Assembly (NCBI RefSeq): GCF_001679645.1
Contig: NZ_LRUN01000072.1
Location: forward strand, 21,714 to 85,713
From: Pseudomonas bananamidigenes
GTDB taxonomy: Bacteria > Pseudomonadota > Gammaproteobacteria > Pseudomonadales > Pseudomonadaceae
Direction of reading: 5' to 3'
DNA: 64,000 nt
Shown here: positions 8,631-19,110 of the stretch, in pieces
Numbering within the stretch: position 1 is the stretch's first letter
How the letters are laid out: every line of letters begins with the position of its first letter
Program-made: the position numbers and the translations under genes
The notes under the pieces: generated by a model
Databases searched by the model: none
What the model saw: the letters and a program-made list of their open reading frames with translations, nothing else
What the model was told of the DNA's origin: nothing

Positions 8631-9749
8631 TCAATCGTGCAGGACGCTGGCGCTTCCCCGGTCGAACAGCAGACCGGCCTGACTGCCGACGGCAAAACGC
8701 AGGCTCTGATCGACGCAGTTGGGTGTGCGCACGGTGAGGCGCGAACCGTCGCCGAGGCTGACCTGGTATTGCAGGTCGGTGCCCAGATAGATCTGCGCTT
8801 CGACCCGGCACGGCAACGCAGTCTCTGTGTTGGCGGGCACCAGGTGCAGGCGCTCGGGGCGAACCGACAGGGTCACAGTGGTGCCCGGTTTCACGTCGTT
8901 GCACGGTTGTGCCGGCAAAGGATGTCCGGTCGGTCCGGCGAACCAGGCCATGCCATCCTCGACCCGAGTGACCGTGACCTGGATGAAGTTGGTTTCGCCT
9001 ATGAAGTCGGCCACGAAGCGATTGCGCGGCCGTTCGTAGATGTCCTCGGGGCGCCCGACCTGTTGCACTTCGCCTTCGGACAGTACGGCGATGCGGTCGG
9101 ACATGGTCAGCGCTTCTTCCTGGTCATGGGTGACGAAGATGAAGGTGATGCCGGTTCTGGCCTGAATGCTCTTCAGCTCTTCGCGCATGGCCTGGCGCAG
9201 CTTGAGATCCAGTGCCGACAGCGGTTCGTCAAGCAACAGCACCTTGGGATGTGGCGCCAGAGCGCGGGCGAGGGCAACGCGCTGCTGCTGACCGCCGGAG
9301 AGTTGCGCCGGTTTGCGGCTGGCAAAACGCTCCATCTGCACCAGGCCCAGCATCTCGCGAACCCGCTCGTCGATCTGCGTCTTGTTCATGACCTTGCCCA
9401 TCGGGTGCGATTCAAGGCCGAAGGCCAGGTTTTCGGCGATGGTCATGTGCGGGAACAATGCGTAGTGCTGGAACACCGTGTTGACCGGGCGCTGGAACGG
9501 CGGGCGCTCGGCGATGTTTTCGCCGTAGAGCAGGATCTCGCCCAGCGTCGGAAACTCGAACCCGGCAATCATCCGCAGCAGCGTGGTCTTGCCGCAGCCG
9601 GAGGGGCCGAGAAGGGTGAAGAATTCGTTGTCGCGGATGTCCAGGTCGATGTTTTTCAACGCCACCGGACCGTGGTCGGGATCGCCGTAGACCTTGCGCA
9701 CCGAGCGGATCGACACCGCCAGCGTTTGCAGCGAATGCAGGGCATTCAT
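8631..9749 (-). CDS. polyamine-type ABC transporter ATP-binding protein (PotA-like)
   Basis: A 372-residue ABC ATPase. Walker A is GPSGCGKTTLLRMIAGFE (about 49-66), followed by the Q-loop, the signature LSGGQQQRVALARAL (about 150), Walker B KVLLLDEPLSALD and the switch His in VTHDQEEAL. The C-terminal ~120 residues form a TOBE domain as in PotA. It powers the importer and is the first gene of the operon, divergent from the LysR gene across a 226-base gap. Confidence 0.93.
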   Translation of the reverse strand: MNALHSLQTLAVSIRSVRKVYGDPDHGPVALKNIDLDIRDNEFFTLLGPSGCGKTTLLRMIAGFEFPTLGEILLYGENIAERPPFQRPVNTVFQHYALFPHMTIAENLAFGLESHPMGKVMNKTQIDERVREMLGLVQMERFASRKPAQLSGGQQQRVALARALAPHPKVLLLDEPLSALDLKLRQAMREELKSIQARTGITFIFVTHDQEEALTMSDRIAVLSEGEVQQVGRPEDIYERPRNRFVADFIGETNFIQVTVTRVEDGMAWFAGPTGHPLPAQPCNDVKPGTTVTLSVRPERLHLVPANTETALPCRVEAQIYLGTDLQYQVSLGDGSRLTVRTPNCVDQSLRFAVGSQAGLLFDRGSASVLHD

Positions 9750-9975
9750 GCGTTACCTCCGATTCCCCCATCGCCGGCGATTGCGCTGTCAGTCAGCGAA
9801 TCGGTCGGGCCATGGATATTATTTTTCTGGGCAGGATCGAGATTGCGTTCGGGGTGAAACCAGCTGTTTTGTTGTTCTGCTGTGGCTCGATTATCGGCGA
9901 GGGGTTGCGCGAGGCGAAACTTCAATTTAAACATGGCAGGTGTTAGTTAATTTAATACCGACAGGTGCCAGGAAC

Positions 9976-10878
9976 ATGCCCGACCGCCGCTTGCCGCCGC
10001 TCAATGCGGTGCGCGCATTCGATGCCGCCGCCCGCCTGGGCAGTTATGTCGAGGCCTCGAAAGCCTTGCACGTGACTCAACCCGCGATTGGCCGGCATGT
10101 GAAGCTGCTGGAGGACTGGCTGGGCATTCAGCTGTTCGAACGCACGTCGCGCGGGGTCAATCTGACGCCCGCCGGTGAGAAGTACCATCGCAAGATCGCC
10201 GCGGCCCTGCAGTTGATCATCGAGGCCGGCAAGGAGGCGCGTCCCAAAGAGGCTGAGCGCTGGCTGCGGATCATGGTGGTGCCGGGTTTCGCCAAGCGCT
10301 GGCTGATGCCGCGCATCGAGGCCATGCGGCATCTGCGTCCGGGGCTGAAATTCGCCATCGAACCGAATTCGACCTTCACCGAAGTGGATGGCAAGAACGC
10401 CGACCTCGGGATTGTTTACGGCCTCGATGGGCAGTACGCCGATTCCCGTGAAGCGTTGATCTGCCCGCGGGTGTTTCCGATCTGCACCCCGCAGTACCTG
10501 GCGAGTATCGAACCGCTTGGCGGTCCCGCCGATCTGGTCCGGCACGAGTTGATCCACGTCGATGACGGCGAGTGGTGGAACCTGTGGTTCGCCGCCCATG
10601 ACCTGGATATTCACCTCAATTCCGACCTGCTCTATGTCAACAACGATCACGCGCTGTCGGTGGCCGAGAGCGGGCAGGGCATCGCGTTGGCCAATGAGGT
10701 TCTGGTTCGCGAAGAACTCAAGTCCGGCAAACTGGTGCGCGCCGTGGAGGCTCAGGTGAAGCTGGAAAGCTATCGGGTGTTGACGCCGTCCGCCGAGTTG
10801 TCGGCGGATGCGGCGTGGTTCGTTCAGTGGCTCAAATCCGAACTGGAGAAGGATTTTCCCGAGGCACTGATCAACTGA
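9976..10878 (+). CDS. LysR family transcriptional regulator (GcvA-like)
   Basis: A 300-residue LysR regulator. The N-terminal winged helix-turn-helix contains PPLNAVRAFDAAARLGSY and ALHVTQPAIGRHVKLLE (about residues 6-50). The rest is the periplasmic-binding-protein-like effector domain. The ATG at 9976 is preferred over the one at 9940 because AGGA lies five bases upstream and homologues begin at MPDRRLPPLNA. It is divergent from the polyamine-type operon, so it is a candidate regulator of it (inference). Its 3' end overlaps the convergent chemoreceptor gene by 8 bases. Confidence 0.9.
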   Translation: MPDRRLPPLNAVRAFDAAARLGSYVEASKALHVTQPAIGRHVKLLEDWLGIQLFERTSRGVNLTPAGEKYHRKIAAALQLIIEAGKEARPKEAERWLRIMVVPGFAKRWLMPRIEAMRHLRPGLKFAIEPNSTFTEVDGKNADLGIVYGLDGQYADSREALICPRVFPICTPQYLASIEPLGGPADLVRHELIHVDDGEWWNLWFAAHDLDIHLNSDLLYVNNDHALSVAESGQGIALANEVLVREELKSGKLVRAVEAQVKLESYRVLTPSAELSADAAWFVQWLKSELEKDFPEALIN

Positions 10879-12928
10879 GCCGGAAACGTGCGGTGTTGTC
10901 GCTCAAGGCCCGGCTGCCTTGGCTCAAGGTGTCCGCGGCGAGGTTCACGGCCCGCGCACCTTCGAGCAGGCGAACCGCTGCCTGATCGACCTGCTGGATA
11001 TTGCCGCTGACCTCATCGGCGGTGCTCGCCTGTTCTTCCACCGCCGTGGCGATCTGGGCGAGGGTGTCGGTGACGCTCTGCACGGCACTGGCGATTTCCC
11101 CCAGGCGCTCGCCCAGTCCCGTCACGGCTTCGGCATCCGATTGTGCCTGACCGCAGGCGGCCTCCATCAGGCTCACTGCCTCGTTGACTGTCGCGCGCAG
11201 GCTGTCGACCGTACCGGCGATCTGCGCGGTGGACGATTGCGTGCGTTGCGACAGGCTGCGCACCTCGTCGGCCACCACGGCAAAACCACGTCCCTGTTCG
11301 CCGGCACGGGCGGCCTCGATGGCAGCGTTCAGTGCCAGCAGGTTGGTCTGCTCGGCAACGCCGCGAATGGTATCGACCACCAGTTGAATCTGTTGCCCCT
11401 GCTCGCTGACCCGGCCCAGCGCCGCTGCGGTTTCGTTCAGCCGCTGATTGAGCTGTTGAATGCTCTCCGTGGTGCGTTGGCTGTCGCGGCTGCTGTCGGC
11501 GGCGATGCGTCGGGTCTGCTGAGCGCTGCCGGAGGCTTGTTCGCAACTTTGCGCCACACCCTGAGAGGTGGCCGCCAGTTGCGTGGCTGCAGCAGCGATC
11601 TGGCTGATCTGCAATTGCTGCGCTTCGACTTCGCTGAGCGCGCCGCTGGAGTGATCGTTAAGGCTGCGTACCGCGTTGCTCAGTTGCGAGGTTTCGTGAT
11701 CGACGCCCAGCAGGCTGGTGCGCAATTGCACCACGGCCACGTTGAGCGCGGTGCTGATCGAGGCCAGTTCATCGCGGCCCGTGACGGGCACCTGCAGGCT
11801 CAGATTGCCGTCACGCAGCGCTTCGGCGAGCAGCGTGATGCCGCTGGCGCTGCGGCGGATCGAGGCTTGCAGGCAGACGAACAGATACAGTGCCGCGAGC
11901 AACAGGCAACCGAAGATCGCCGCAACCACAATGAACTGACGGATCGCCGAGCCATGGTAATCATTCAGGCGCTGGTCCAGCGCCACCAGCGATTGCTGGC
12001 GCAGCGAGGCAAGGTTGCCGAGCAACGTGTCCAGGTTGCGCTCGAAATCTTCCGGCTTGAGCGTAATGCTGCCGCCGAACATGCCTTCATCCAGCACTTT
12101 CAGACCGGCATCCAGCTGCTTGAGGCTGTCGTGATATTGCCCGGCCCAGCCTTGCAGCGCATCTGGCAGTCGCGTTTCAAGCAGGCTCGCCGTTTTCACC
12201 AGTTGTTCCCGGGCGTCGCCGATGCGGCTGCGCAGATCGCGCAGTTGCAGGCGGCTTTGCAAAGTGAACTGGCCGGATACCACTGATGCCTGGCCGACCG
12301 CCGCCAGCCGACCGACCCGCTCGATCAGGTCTGGCGCATGCTGGGTGGAAATCTGTGTCAGCAAATAGGTTTCCAGCCACGGTGCGAGGATCAGGCGATT
12401 GTCCATTGCGATCTGTTCGCGCAATGCCTGCAGGGCGCCAAGGGCGTTGGTAAAGCGATCGTAACCGTCCGGCCACCAGCCGATCCCTCCCAGACTCTTT
12501 GAATCCAGTCCGCCGAGCGCGGTTTGCAGGGCCTGGTAACGGGCCAGGGTTTCACCTTCCGCCCCTTCGGCGTGCAAGGCGTTGCCCAGATCCAGCGTGG
12601 CCTGGGCGACGGCAGGTTGCACGGCATCGAATGCAGCCATCGCGGCGAGGGTCGCGGGCGTCGGTTGCCGGTTGGTTTCGGTGGCACGCCAGCGGGCGGC
12701 GCGGTCGCGTTGAGCGGCGAGCAGGTTGTCGAGCGCATCGAGGGCCAGCAGTTGTCGCACGCCCGCACGTTCGCCGGAAATCAGGCTGAGCTTGTCACGA
12801 TAGTCCTGGCCGATCATCAACAGGCTGCCGGTCAGAGGCAGAATGAACAACAGAAACAACAACTGGAACTTACGCGCGAAGCCAAACCGCCCCAGCAATT
12901 TGATCCCCGGTGACAAGAAAGCCTGCAT
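10871..12928 (-). CDS. methyl-accepting chemotaxis protein
   Basis: A 685-residue chemoreceptor. The first membrane span is FQLLFLLFILPLTGSLLMI (about 22-40). A long, helical, Gln/Leu-rich periplasmic region follows, then a second span AIRQFIVVAAIFGCLLLAALYLFVCL (about 340-365), a HAMP-like linker and the signalling tip with RGVAEQTNLLALNAAIEAARAGEQ. The ATG at 12928 is chosen over an upstream in-frame ATG because GAGGAG lies nine bases before it and the preceding 46 codons look non-coding. No CheR-binding pentapeptide is seen at the C terminus. The ligand is unknown. Confidence 0.9.
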   Translation of the reverse strand: MQAFLSPGIKLLGRFGFARKFQLLFLLFILPLTGSLLMIGQDYRDKLSLISGERAGVRQLLALDALDNLLAAQRDRAARWRATETNRQPTPATLAAMAAFDAVQPAVAQATLDLGNALHAEGAEGETLARYQALQTALGGLDSKSLGGIGWWPDGYDRFTNALGALQALREQIAMDNRLILAPWLETYLLTQISTQHAPDLIERVGRLAAVGQASVVSGQFTLQSRLQLRDLRSRIGDAREQLVKTASLLETRLPDALQGWAGQYHDSLKQLDAGLKVLDEGMFGGSITLKPEDFERNLDTLLGNLASLRQQSLVALDQRLNDYHGSAIRQFIVVAAIFGCLLLAALYLFVCLQASIRRSASGITLLAEALRDGNLSLQVPVTGRDELASISTALNVAVVQLRTSLLGVDHETSQLSNAVRSLNDHSSGALSEVEAQQLQISQIAAAATQLAATSQGVAQSCEQASGSAQQTRRIAADSSRDSQRTTESIQQLNQRLNETAAALGRVSEQGQQIQLVVDTIRGVAEQTNLLALNAAIEAARAGEQGRGFAVVADEVRSLSQRTQSSTAQIAGTVDSLRATVNEAVSLMEAACGQAQSDAEAVTGLGERLGEIASAVQSVTDTLAQIATAVEEQASTADEVSGNIQQVDQAAVRLLEGARAVNLAADTLSQGSRALSDNTARFRLS

Positions 12929-13260
12929 ACCCCATGACTCCTCTGGACACCACGCACCATCGGCGTGCATCGCACTCGTCGCGAGCGCGATCAGTGCCCT
13001 GCTAAAAGGCTTCGAAAGTCCACTCTCGTCCGCTCTATGGGCAGGCTCTGTAGCAAAACTTCCCATTCTCGATCCCTTTGTAAGGGGACCGCGTTCAAGC
13101 TGAGAGGCAAGGCAAGAATCAGACCATGGCTTTGCGCTATCACTTGCGCCGCAGTGAATAAACAGTTCGTTAGCTGGCTAAGGGGATGGCGCGGGCGCAC
13201 CGAAAAATGGCACATTGACGCACCTGCCCGTGTGCATCCACCTGCTGTACGGAAATTCCC
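12929..13260. other. intergenic region between divergent MCP and MFS genes
   Basis: This stretch of about 330 bases must hold both divergent promoters. No recognised RNA, repeat or clear operator was found in it. A TGGCAC followed by GCA near 13208-13222 resembles a sigma-54 site but has the wrong spacing. Confidence 0.5.
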
Positions 13261-14478
13261 ATGGCTATCAGCAACGTTCAGACCGCCGCAACATCGGCGT
13301 CCGCTCCTCCCCAAAGCAGTCCTCTGGTAATGCGCATCATCGGCGCGGTGGCGCTGGCGCACTTGATCAACGACCTGATCCAGTCGGTGCTGCCGTCGAT
13401 TTATCCGATGCTCAAGGCCAACTATGGCTTGAGCTTTACTCAGGTCGGTCTGATCACCCTGACCTTTCAACTGACCGCATCACTGTTGCAACCATGGGTT
13501 GGTTACCACACCGACCGCCATCCGAAAGCCTGGCTGTTGCCGGCCGGTTCGGTCTGTACGCTGATCGGCATCGTGATGATGTCGGTGGTGGGCAGCTTTC
13601 CCTTGATTTTGCTTGCCGCTGCATTGATCGGCATCGGTTCCTCGACCTTCCATCCGGAAGCTTCTCGTATTGCTCGGCTGGCCTCCGGTGGACGTTTCGG
13701 ACTGGCGCAATCGACCTTCCAGGTCGGCGGTAACGCCGGCTCGGCATTTGGCCCGTTGCTGGCGGCAGCGATCATCATTCCATTCGGGCAGGGCAACGTG
13801 GCGTGGTTCGGGTTGTTCGCGGTGTTTGCGCTGTTCGTGCTGTACCGCATCAGCCGCTGGTACGCCAATCACTTGAATTTGTTCAAGCTCAAGGCCGGTC
13901 AGGCGGCCACTCACGGGTTGTCGAAGGGCAGGGTGGTCAGTGCATTGGTAGTGCTCGGGTTGCTGGTGTTCTCCAAGTATTTCTACATGGCCAGTCTGAC
14001 CAGCTACTTCACGTTCTACCTGATCGAGAAGTTCGACCTGTCGGTGGCAAGCTCCCAGCTGCACCTGTTCCTGTTCCTTGGCGCGGTGGCGGCGGGCACG
14101 TTTTTCGGCGGGCCGATCGGGGACAAGATCGGCCGCAAGGCGGTGATCTGGTTCTCGATCCTTGGCGTGGCACCGTTCACGCTGCTCATGCCCCATGTCG
14201 ACCTGTTCTGGACCAGTGTCCTGAGCGTGGTGATCGGTTTCATCCTGGCCTCGGCGTTTTCGGCGATCGTGGTGTACGCGCAGGAACTGGTGCCGGGCAA
14301 TGTCGGGATGATTGCCGGGGTGTTCTTTGGGCTGATGTTCGGTTTTGGCGGGATTGGCGCGGCGCTGCTGGGGCATTTCGCGGACATTTACGGTATCGAG
14401 TACGTGTACTTGTTGTGCTCGTTCCTGCCGTTGTTCGGGGTGTTGGCGATCTTCCTGCCAAGCACCAAAAAGGCCTGA
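13261..14478 (+). CDS. MFS transporter, fosmidomycin-resistance (Fsr)-like
   Basis: A 405-residue major facilitator with about 12 membrane spans. It resembles Fsr: HLINDLIQSVLPSIYPMLK in the first span, GYHTDRHPKAWLLPAG in the loop 2-3 motif, and GIGSSTFHPEASRIARLASGG (about 125-145), a stretch characteristic of Fsr-type exporters. It is likely a proton-driven drug or metabolite exporter in the inner membrane. The gene is single, with its own upstream region and a terminator just downstream. Resistance to fosmidomycin itself is not shown. Confidence 0.88.
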   Translation: MAISNVQTAATSASAPPQSSPLVMRIIGAVALAHLINDLIQSVLPSIYPMLKANYGLSFTQVGLITLTFQLTASLLQPWVGYHTDRHPKAWLLPAGSVCTLIGIVMMSVVGSFPLILLAAALIGIGSSTFHPEASRIARLASGGRFGLAQSTFQVGGNAGSAFGPLLAAAIIIPFGQGNVAWFGLFAVFALFVLYRISRWYANHLNLFKLKAGQAATHGLSKGRVVSALVVLGLLVFSKYFYMASLTSYFTFYLIEKFDLSVASSQLHLFLFLGAVAAGTFFGGPIGDKIGRKAVIWFSILGVAPFTLLMPHVDLFWTSVLSVVIGFILASAFSAIVVYAQELVPGNVGMIAGVFFGLMFGFGGIGAALLGHFADIYGIEYVYLLCSFLPLFGVLAIFLPSTKKA

Positions 14479-14497
14479 CGGGCTGAATTTCAGACAT

Positions 14498-14529
14498 GAA
14501 AAAGCCGCGTATCGAACGCGGCTTTTTTT
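14498..14529. terminator. bidirectional terminator between MFS gene and ychF
   Basis: AAAAAGCCGCGT and ACGCGGCTTTTTT pair around a five-base loop, with A and T runs on both sides. It serves the convergent MFS (+) and ychF (-) genes. Confidence 0.9.
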
Positions 14530-14541
14530 GGGCTGCAGCTT

Positions 14542-15642
<1,101 letters not shown>

Positions 15643-15664
15643 GGTGTTTCCCCTTGGATTGGAG

Positions 15665-16249
15665 TCAGGCCTTCTGGCTGTGCAGGTTTTTCATCGCGCG
15701 GTTCCATTCACCGGCGAGGATATCCGGCAGCACGCCGAGGGCAAAGTCGATGCTGGCATCGAGTTTTTCCTGTTCGGCGCGTGGCGCACGACCCAGGACG
15801 AAATTTGAAACCATACTGGCGACGCCTGGGTGGCCGATGCCGAGCCGCAGGCGATGGAACGTATTCTGATTGCCCAATTGCGCAATGATGTCGCGCAACC
15901 CGTTGTGACCGCCATGGCCGCCGCCCACCTTGAGTTTGGCGACGCCGGGAGGCAGATCGAGTTCGTCGTGTGCCACCAGGATTTCTTCGGGCTTGATGCG
16001 GAAGAAACCGGCGAGTGCCGCCACGGCCTGGCCGCTGCGGTTCATGTAGGTGGTGGGAATCAGCAGACGAACATCCTGACCCTGATGCGAAAAACGCCCG
16101 GTCAGGCCGAAATACTTGCGATCGGCCACGAGATTCACGTTCTGTGCGTGGGCGATGCGCTCAACAAAAAGGGCCCCTGCGTTATGCCGGGTCTGTTCGT
16201 ATTCGGCGCCTGGATTTCCCAGGCCAACGATCAGTTTGATGGCAGTCAC
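15665..16249 (-). CDS. pth: peptidyl-tRNA hydrolase
   Basis: A 194-residue Pth, which frees tRNA from stalled peptidyl-tRNA. Seen are [20 protein letters not shown] with the catalytic His (about residue 23), MNRSG (Asn for tRNA binding), HDELDLPPG and [13 protein letters not shown]. The start is a GTG at 16249, chosen because the family begins [13 protein letters not shown] and AAGGAAGGG lies upstream. The in-frame extension to 16291 is not conserved. It lies between rplY and ychF in the usual order. Confidence 0.96.
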
Positions 16250-16420
16250 GATAGGGGCCCTTCCTTGGAGTGGTGGATAACATCGCCGCAATCGGGAAGT
16301 GCGGCGAAAACGGACGAAAAAAGCTCATTTACCATGGATGTAAACTCCGCGTTCCCGCCCGCTTTCTCGCTACGTACCAGTCCGCGATGTTACCTGCTCA
16401 CTCCGGCTTCACAGAGTGAA

Positions 16421-17017
16421 TTACTCTGCAGCGCCTTCGGCAGCTTCTGGAGCAACACGTGGAGCGTGGACGTTGGCAACAGCCTTGTCATCGCCGTGTG
16501 CCAGAGCAACGAATTCAACGCCTTTAGGCGCTTTCAGGTCCGACAGGTGAATGATCGAACCGACTTCGGCCTTGGCCAGGTCGACTTCGATGAACTCAGG
16601 CAGATCCTTGGCTTCGCAGGAAACTTCGATCTCGTTCACGACGTGAGAGATTTCGCCGCCTTTCTTGACCGGAGCTTCTTCGTTGATGAAGTGAACCGGT
16701 ACGGTAGCGGTCAGTTTCTTGCCGGCCACAACGCGTACGAAGTCGGCGTGCATGATGAACTGTTTGGCAGGGTGACGCTGCATGGCTTTGACAACGACGT
16801 TTTGCTTGGTGCCATCGACGTTCAGCTCGATAACGTGGCTGAAGGCAGCTTCGTTTTCGAACAGCTTGGCGATTTCCTTGGCCACGATGGTCAGGGATTG
16901 AGCAGGCTTGTCACCACCGTAAACAACGGCAGGGATGCTGGCGGCGTGACGCAGGCGGCGGCTCGCACCTTTCCCCAGGTCAGTACGCGCTTGGGCGTTC
17001 AGGATGAAATCAGTCAT
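16421..17017 (-). CDS. rplY: 50S ribosomal protein L25/general stress protein Ctc
   Basis: A 198-residue long-form L25 (TL5/CTC). The N-terminal ~95 residues are the 5S rRNA-binding L25 domain, starting MTDFILNAQARTDLGKGASRRLRH. The rest is the CTC beta domain, and the tail is Ala/Glu-rich. The ATG at 17017 has GGAGATACAAA upstream, which decides the start over the extended frame to 17101. It follows prs after a strong terminator, so it probably has its own promoter. Confidence 0.96.
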   Translation of the reverse strand: MTDFILNAQARTDLGKGASRRLRHAASIPAVVYGGDKPAQSLTIVAKEIAKLFENEAAFSHVIELNVDGTKQNVVVKAMQRHPAKQFIMHADFVRVVAGKKLTATVPVHFINEEAPVKKGGEISHVVNEIEVSCEAKDLPEFIEVDLAKAEVGSIIHLSDLKAPKGVEFVALAHGDDKAVANVHAPRVAPEAAEGAAE

Positions 17018-17085
17018 TTTGTATCTCCAAAATAGCCGTGTCCGGGTGACGTCTGCGACCGACGTCAAAGCGGCACGGGCAAAAA

Positions 17086-17120
17086 AGCCCCGCCCCAACA
17101 TGCGTGTTGGGGCGGGGCGC
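17086..17120 (-). terminator. terminator after prs
   Basis: A 14-bp very GC-rich stem (GCCCCGCCCCAACA with its complement) around a TGCG loop is followed on the minus strand by a run of six T. It lies 40 bases after the prs stop. Confidence 0.9.
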
Positions 17121-17157
17121 TTTTCGTCAACGAGACATTTCGAGAAGGGCAGGGCCC

Positions 17158-18099
17158 TTAACGGAACATCGCGCTGATCGATTCTTCATTGCTGATGCGG
17201 CGAACCGCTTCGGCAACAACCGGTGCGATATCCAGTTGACGGATACGTGCACAGGCTTGTGCTGCGGCGGACAGCGGGATGGTGTTGGTGACCACCAGCT
17301 CGTCCAGCACGGAATTTTCGATATTCTCGATGGCCCGACCCGACAGCACAGGGTGTGTGCAGTAGGCAAAGACCTTGGCTGCGCCATGCTCTTTCAGGGC
17401 CTTGGCCGCGTGGCACAGGGTGCCGGCGGTATCGACCATGTCATCGACCAGGATGCAGGTACGCCCTTCGACATCACCGATGATATGCATCACTTCAGAG
17501 TGATTGGCTTTCTCACGGCGTTTGTCGATGATCCCGAGATCCACGCCCAGAGACTTGGCAACGGCACGTGCACGCACGACGCCACCAATGTCCGGAGACA
17601 CGATCATCAGGTTCTCGAAGCGCTGATCTTCGATGTCATCCACCAGAACCGGGGAGCCGTAGATGTTATCTACCGGAATATCGAAGAAACCCTGAATCTG
17701 GTCAGCATGCAGATCAACCGTGAGAACACGGTCGATGCCGACCACGGTAAGCATATCAGCGACGACTTTCGCGCTGATGGCCACACGTGCGGAACGCGGA
17801 CGGCGATCCTGACGGGCATAACCAAAATAAGGAATAACAGCAGTGATACGAGTAGCCGAGGAGCGGCGGAAGGCATCAGCCATCACTACCAGTTCCATCA
17901 GGTTATCGTTGGTCGGAGCGCAAGTCGGCTGAATAATGAAGACGTCTTTACCACGAACGTTTTCATTGATCTCGGCAGTAATTTCGCCGTCGGAAAACTT
18001 ACCGACAGAAATGTCACCGAGAGGGATATGCAGCTGACGTACGACACGCCGAGCCAGATCGGGGTTAGCGTTCCCCGTAAAGACCATCATCTTGGACAC
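17158..18099 (-). CDS. prs: ribose-phosphate pyrophosphokinase
   Basis: A 313-residue PRPP synthase, making PRPP from ribose 5-phosphate and ATP for purine, pyrimidine, His, Trp and NAD synthesis. Hallmarks are MMVFTGNANPDLARRV at the start, the flexible loop YARQDRRPRSARVAISAKVVADML (about 95-118), DLHADQIQGFFDIPVDN and the PRPP loop CILVDDMVDTAGTL (about 215-228). Length is standard. It is preceded by tRNA-Gln, as in other pseudomonads. Confidence 0.98.
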   Translation of the reverse strand: MSKMMVFTGNANPDLARRVVRQLHIPLGDISVGKFSDGEITAEINENVRGKDVFIIQPTCAPTNDNLMELVVMADAFRRSSATRITAVIPYFGYARQDRRPRSARVAISAKVVADMLTVVGIDRVLTVDLHADQIQGFFDIPVDNIYGSPVLVDDIEDQRFENLMIVSPDIGGVVRARAVAKSLGVDLGIIDKRREKANHSEVMHIIGDVEGRTCILVDDMVDTAGTLCHAAKALKEHGAAKVFAYCTHPVLSGRAIENIENSVLDELVVTNTIPLSAAAQACARIRQLDIAPVVAEAVRRISNEESISAMFR

Positions 18100-18144
18100 G
18101 CGCAGTACCTAGAGGCTGAGGGTAACCTGGATGAGTATAGAAAA

Positions 18145-18219
18145 TGGCAGGGGCGGCTGGATTCGAACCAACGCATGGCAGGATCAAAACCTGCTGCCTT
18201 ACCGCTTGGCGACGCCCCT
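18145..18219 (-). tRNA. tRNA-Gln (TTG)
   Basis: A 75-nt cloverleaf with acceptor stem AGGGGCG/CGCCCCT, discriminator G and encoded CCA. The anticodon loop is TTTTGAT, giving TTG, and the T arm contains GGTTCGAATCC. It lies between ispE and prs on the same strand, a conserved position in Pseudomonas. Confidence 0.95.
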
Positions 18220-18256
18220 GTATCTGTTGCTTGCAAGTGCCGGGCACTTGGTTCCT

Positions 18257-19108
18257 TTAGAGCAGACTTTGCAGCTTGCGATGCAACATCGAAACGTTGC
18301 TTCCTTTTGCTACAAACCCTGTAAGGGTCTCTGTCAGAAGGGCCGAGACTTTATCAGCTTCAGCTTTGCTTGGGAAGCCCCCAAACACACAACTTCCAGT
18401 TCCGGTGAGTTTTGCTTCGGTAAAATTACCTAGCAAATTCAAAGCGTTACGTACTTCTGGGTAACGCCTTGCTACCACCGGCAAGCAGTCATTTCGACTG
18501 TTTCCCTCGGGAACGGGGCGCACTTTAATGGGCGGCGTGTTACGTGTCAACAATGGATCTGAAAAAATTTCTGCCGTACTAACAGAGACTTGCGGCACGA
18601 GCACGACATACCACGGTTCGGCGGGTTCGACCGGGGTCAGTTTCTCGCCGACACCTTCGGCGAAAGCGGCGTGCCCACGCACGAAGACCGGGACATCCGC
18701 ACCCAGGCTCAGGCCCAGCGTTGCCAGCCGGTCTTCATCCCAGCCCAATTGCCACAAATGATTGAGGCCGAGCAGGGTAGTCGCCGCATTCGAACTGCCG
18801 CCGCCGATGCCACCGCCCATCGGCAGGATCTTGTCGATCCAGATGTCGATGCCGAGGGCGCAGCCGGATTGTTCCTGCAGTTTTTTCGCCGCACGCACGA
18901 TCAGGTTGCTGTCGTGGGGCACGCCGTCGAATTCGGTGTGCAGGCGGATCACGCCATCCTCGCGAACAGCGAAGGTGATCTCGTCGCCGTAGTCGAGAAA
19001 CTGAAAAATCGTCTGCAATTCGTGATAGCCGTCTTCACGGCGACCCAGAATGTGCAGCATCAGGTTGAGTTTGGCGGGTGAAGGCAGTGTCAGGCGTGGA
19101 GCGGTCAT
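18257..19108 (-). CDS. ispE: 4-diphosphocytidyl-2-C-methyl-D-erythritol kinase
   Basis: A 283-residue GHMP kinase of the MEP isoprenoid pathway, phosphorylating CDP-ME at its 2-hydroxyl. Seen are LPSPAKLNLMLHILGRREDGYHEL at the N terminus with the substrate Lys, the ATP-binding PMGGGIGGGSSNAATTL (about 95-111), LGADVPVF with the catalytic Asp, and TGTGSCVFGGF (about 245-255). The ATG at 19108 lies two bases after the lolB stop, which fixes the start. Confidence 0.96.
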   Translation of the reverse strand: MTAPRLTLPSPAKLNLMLHILGRREDGYHELQTIFQFLDYGDEITFAVREDGVIRLHTEFDGVPHDSNLIVRAAKKLQEQSGCALGIDIWIDKILPMGGGIGGGSSNAATTLLGLNHLWQLGWDEDRLATLGLSLGADVPVFVRGHAAFAEGVGEKLTPVEPAEPWYVVLVPQVSVSTAEIFSDPLLTRNTPPIKVRPVPEGNSRNDCLPVVARRYPEVRNALNLLGNFTEAKLTGTGSCVFGGFPSKAEADKVSALLTETLTGFVAKGSNVSMLHRKLQSLL

Positions 19109-19110
19109 GC

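Noticed and set aside
13208..13222. TGGCAC followed by GCA as a sigma-54 promoter for the MFS gene
   Set aside because: The GG to GC distance is one base too short for the -24/-12 rule.
16284..16306. CGCCGCA/TGCGGCG hairpin before pth as a terminator of rplY
   Set aside because: There is no T run after it on the minus strand, so a terminator is not supported.
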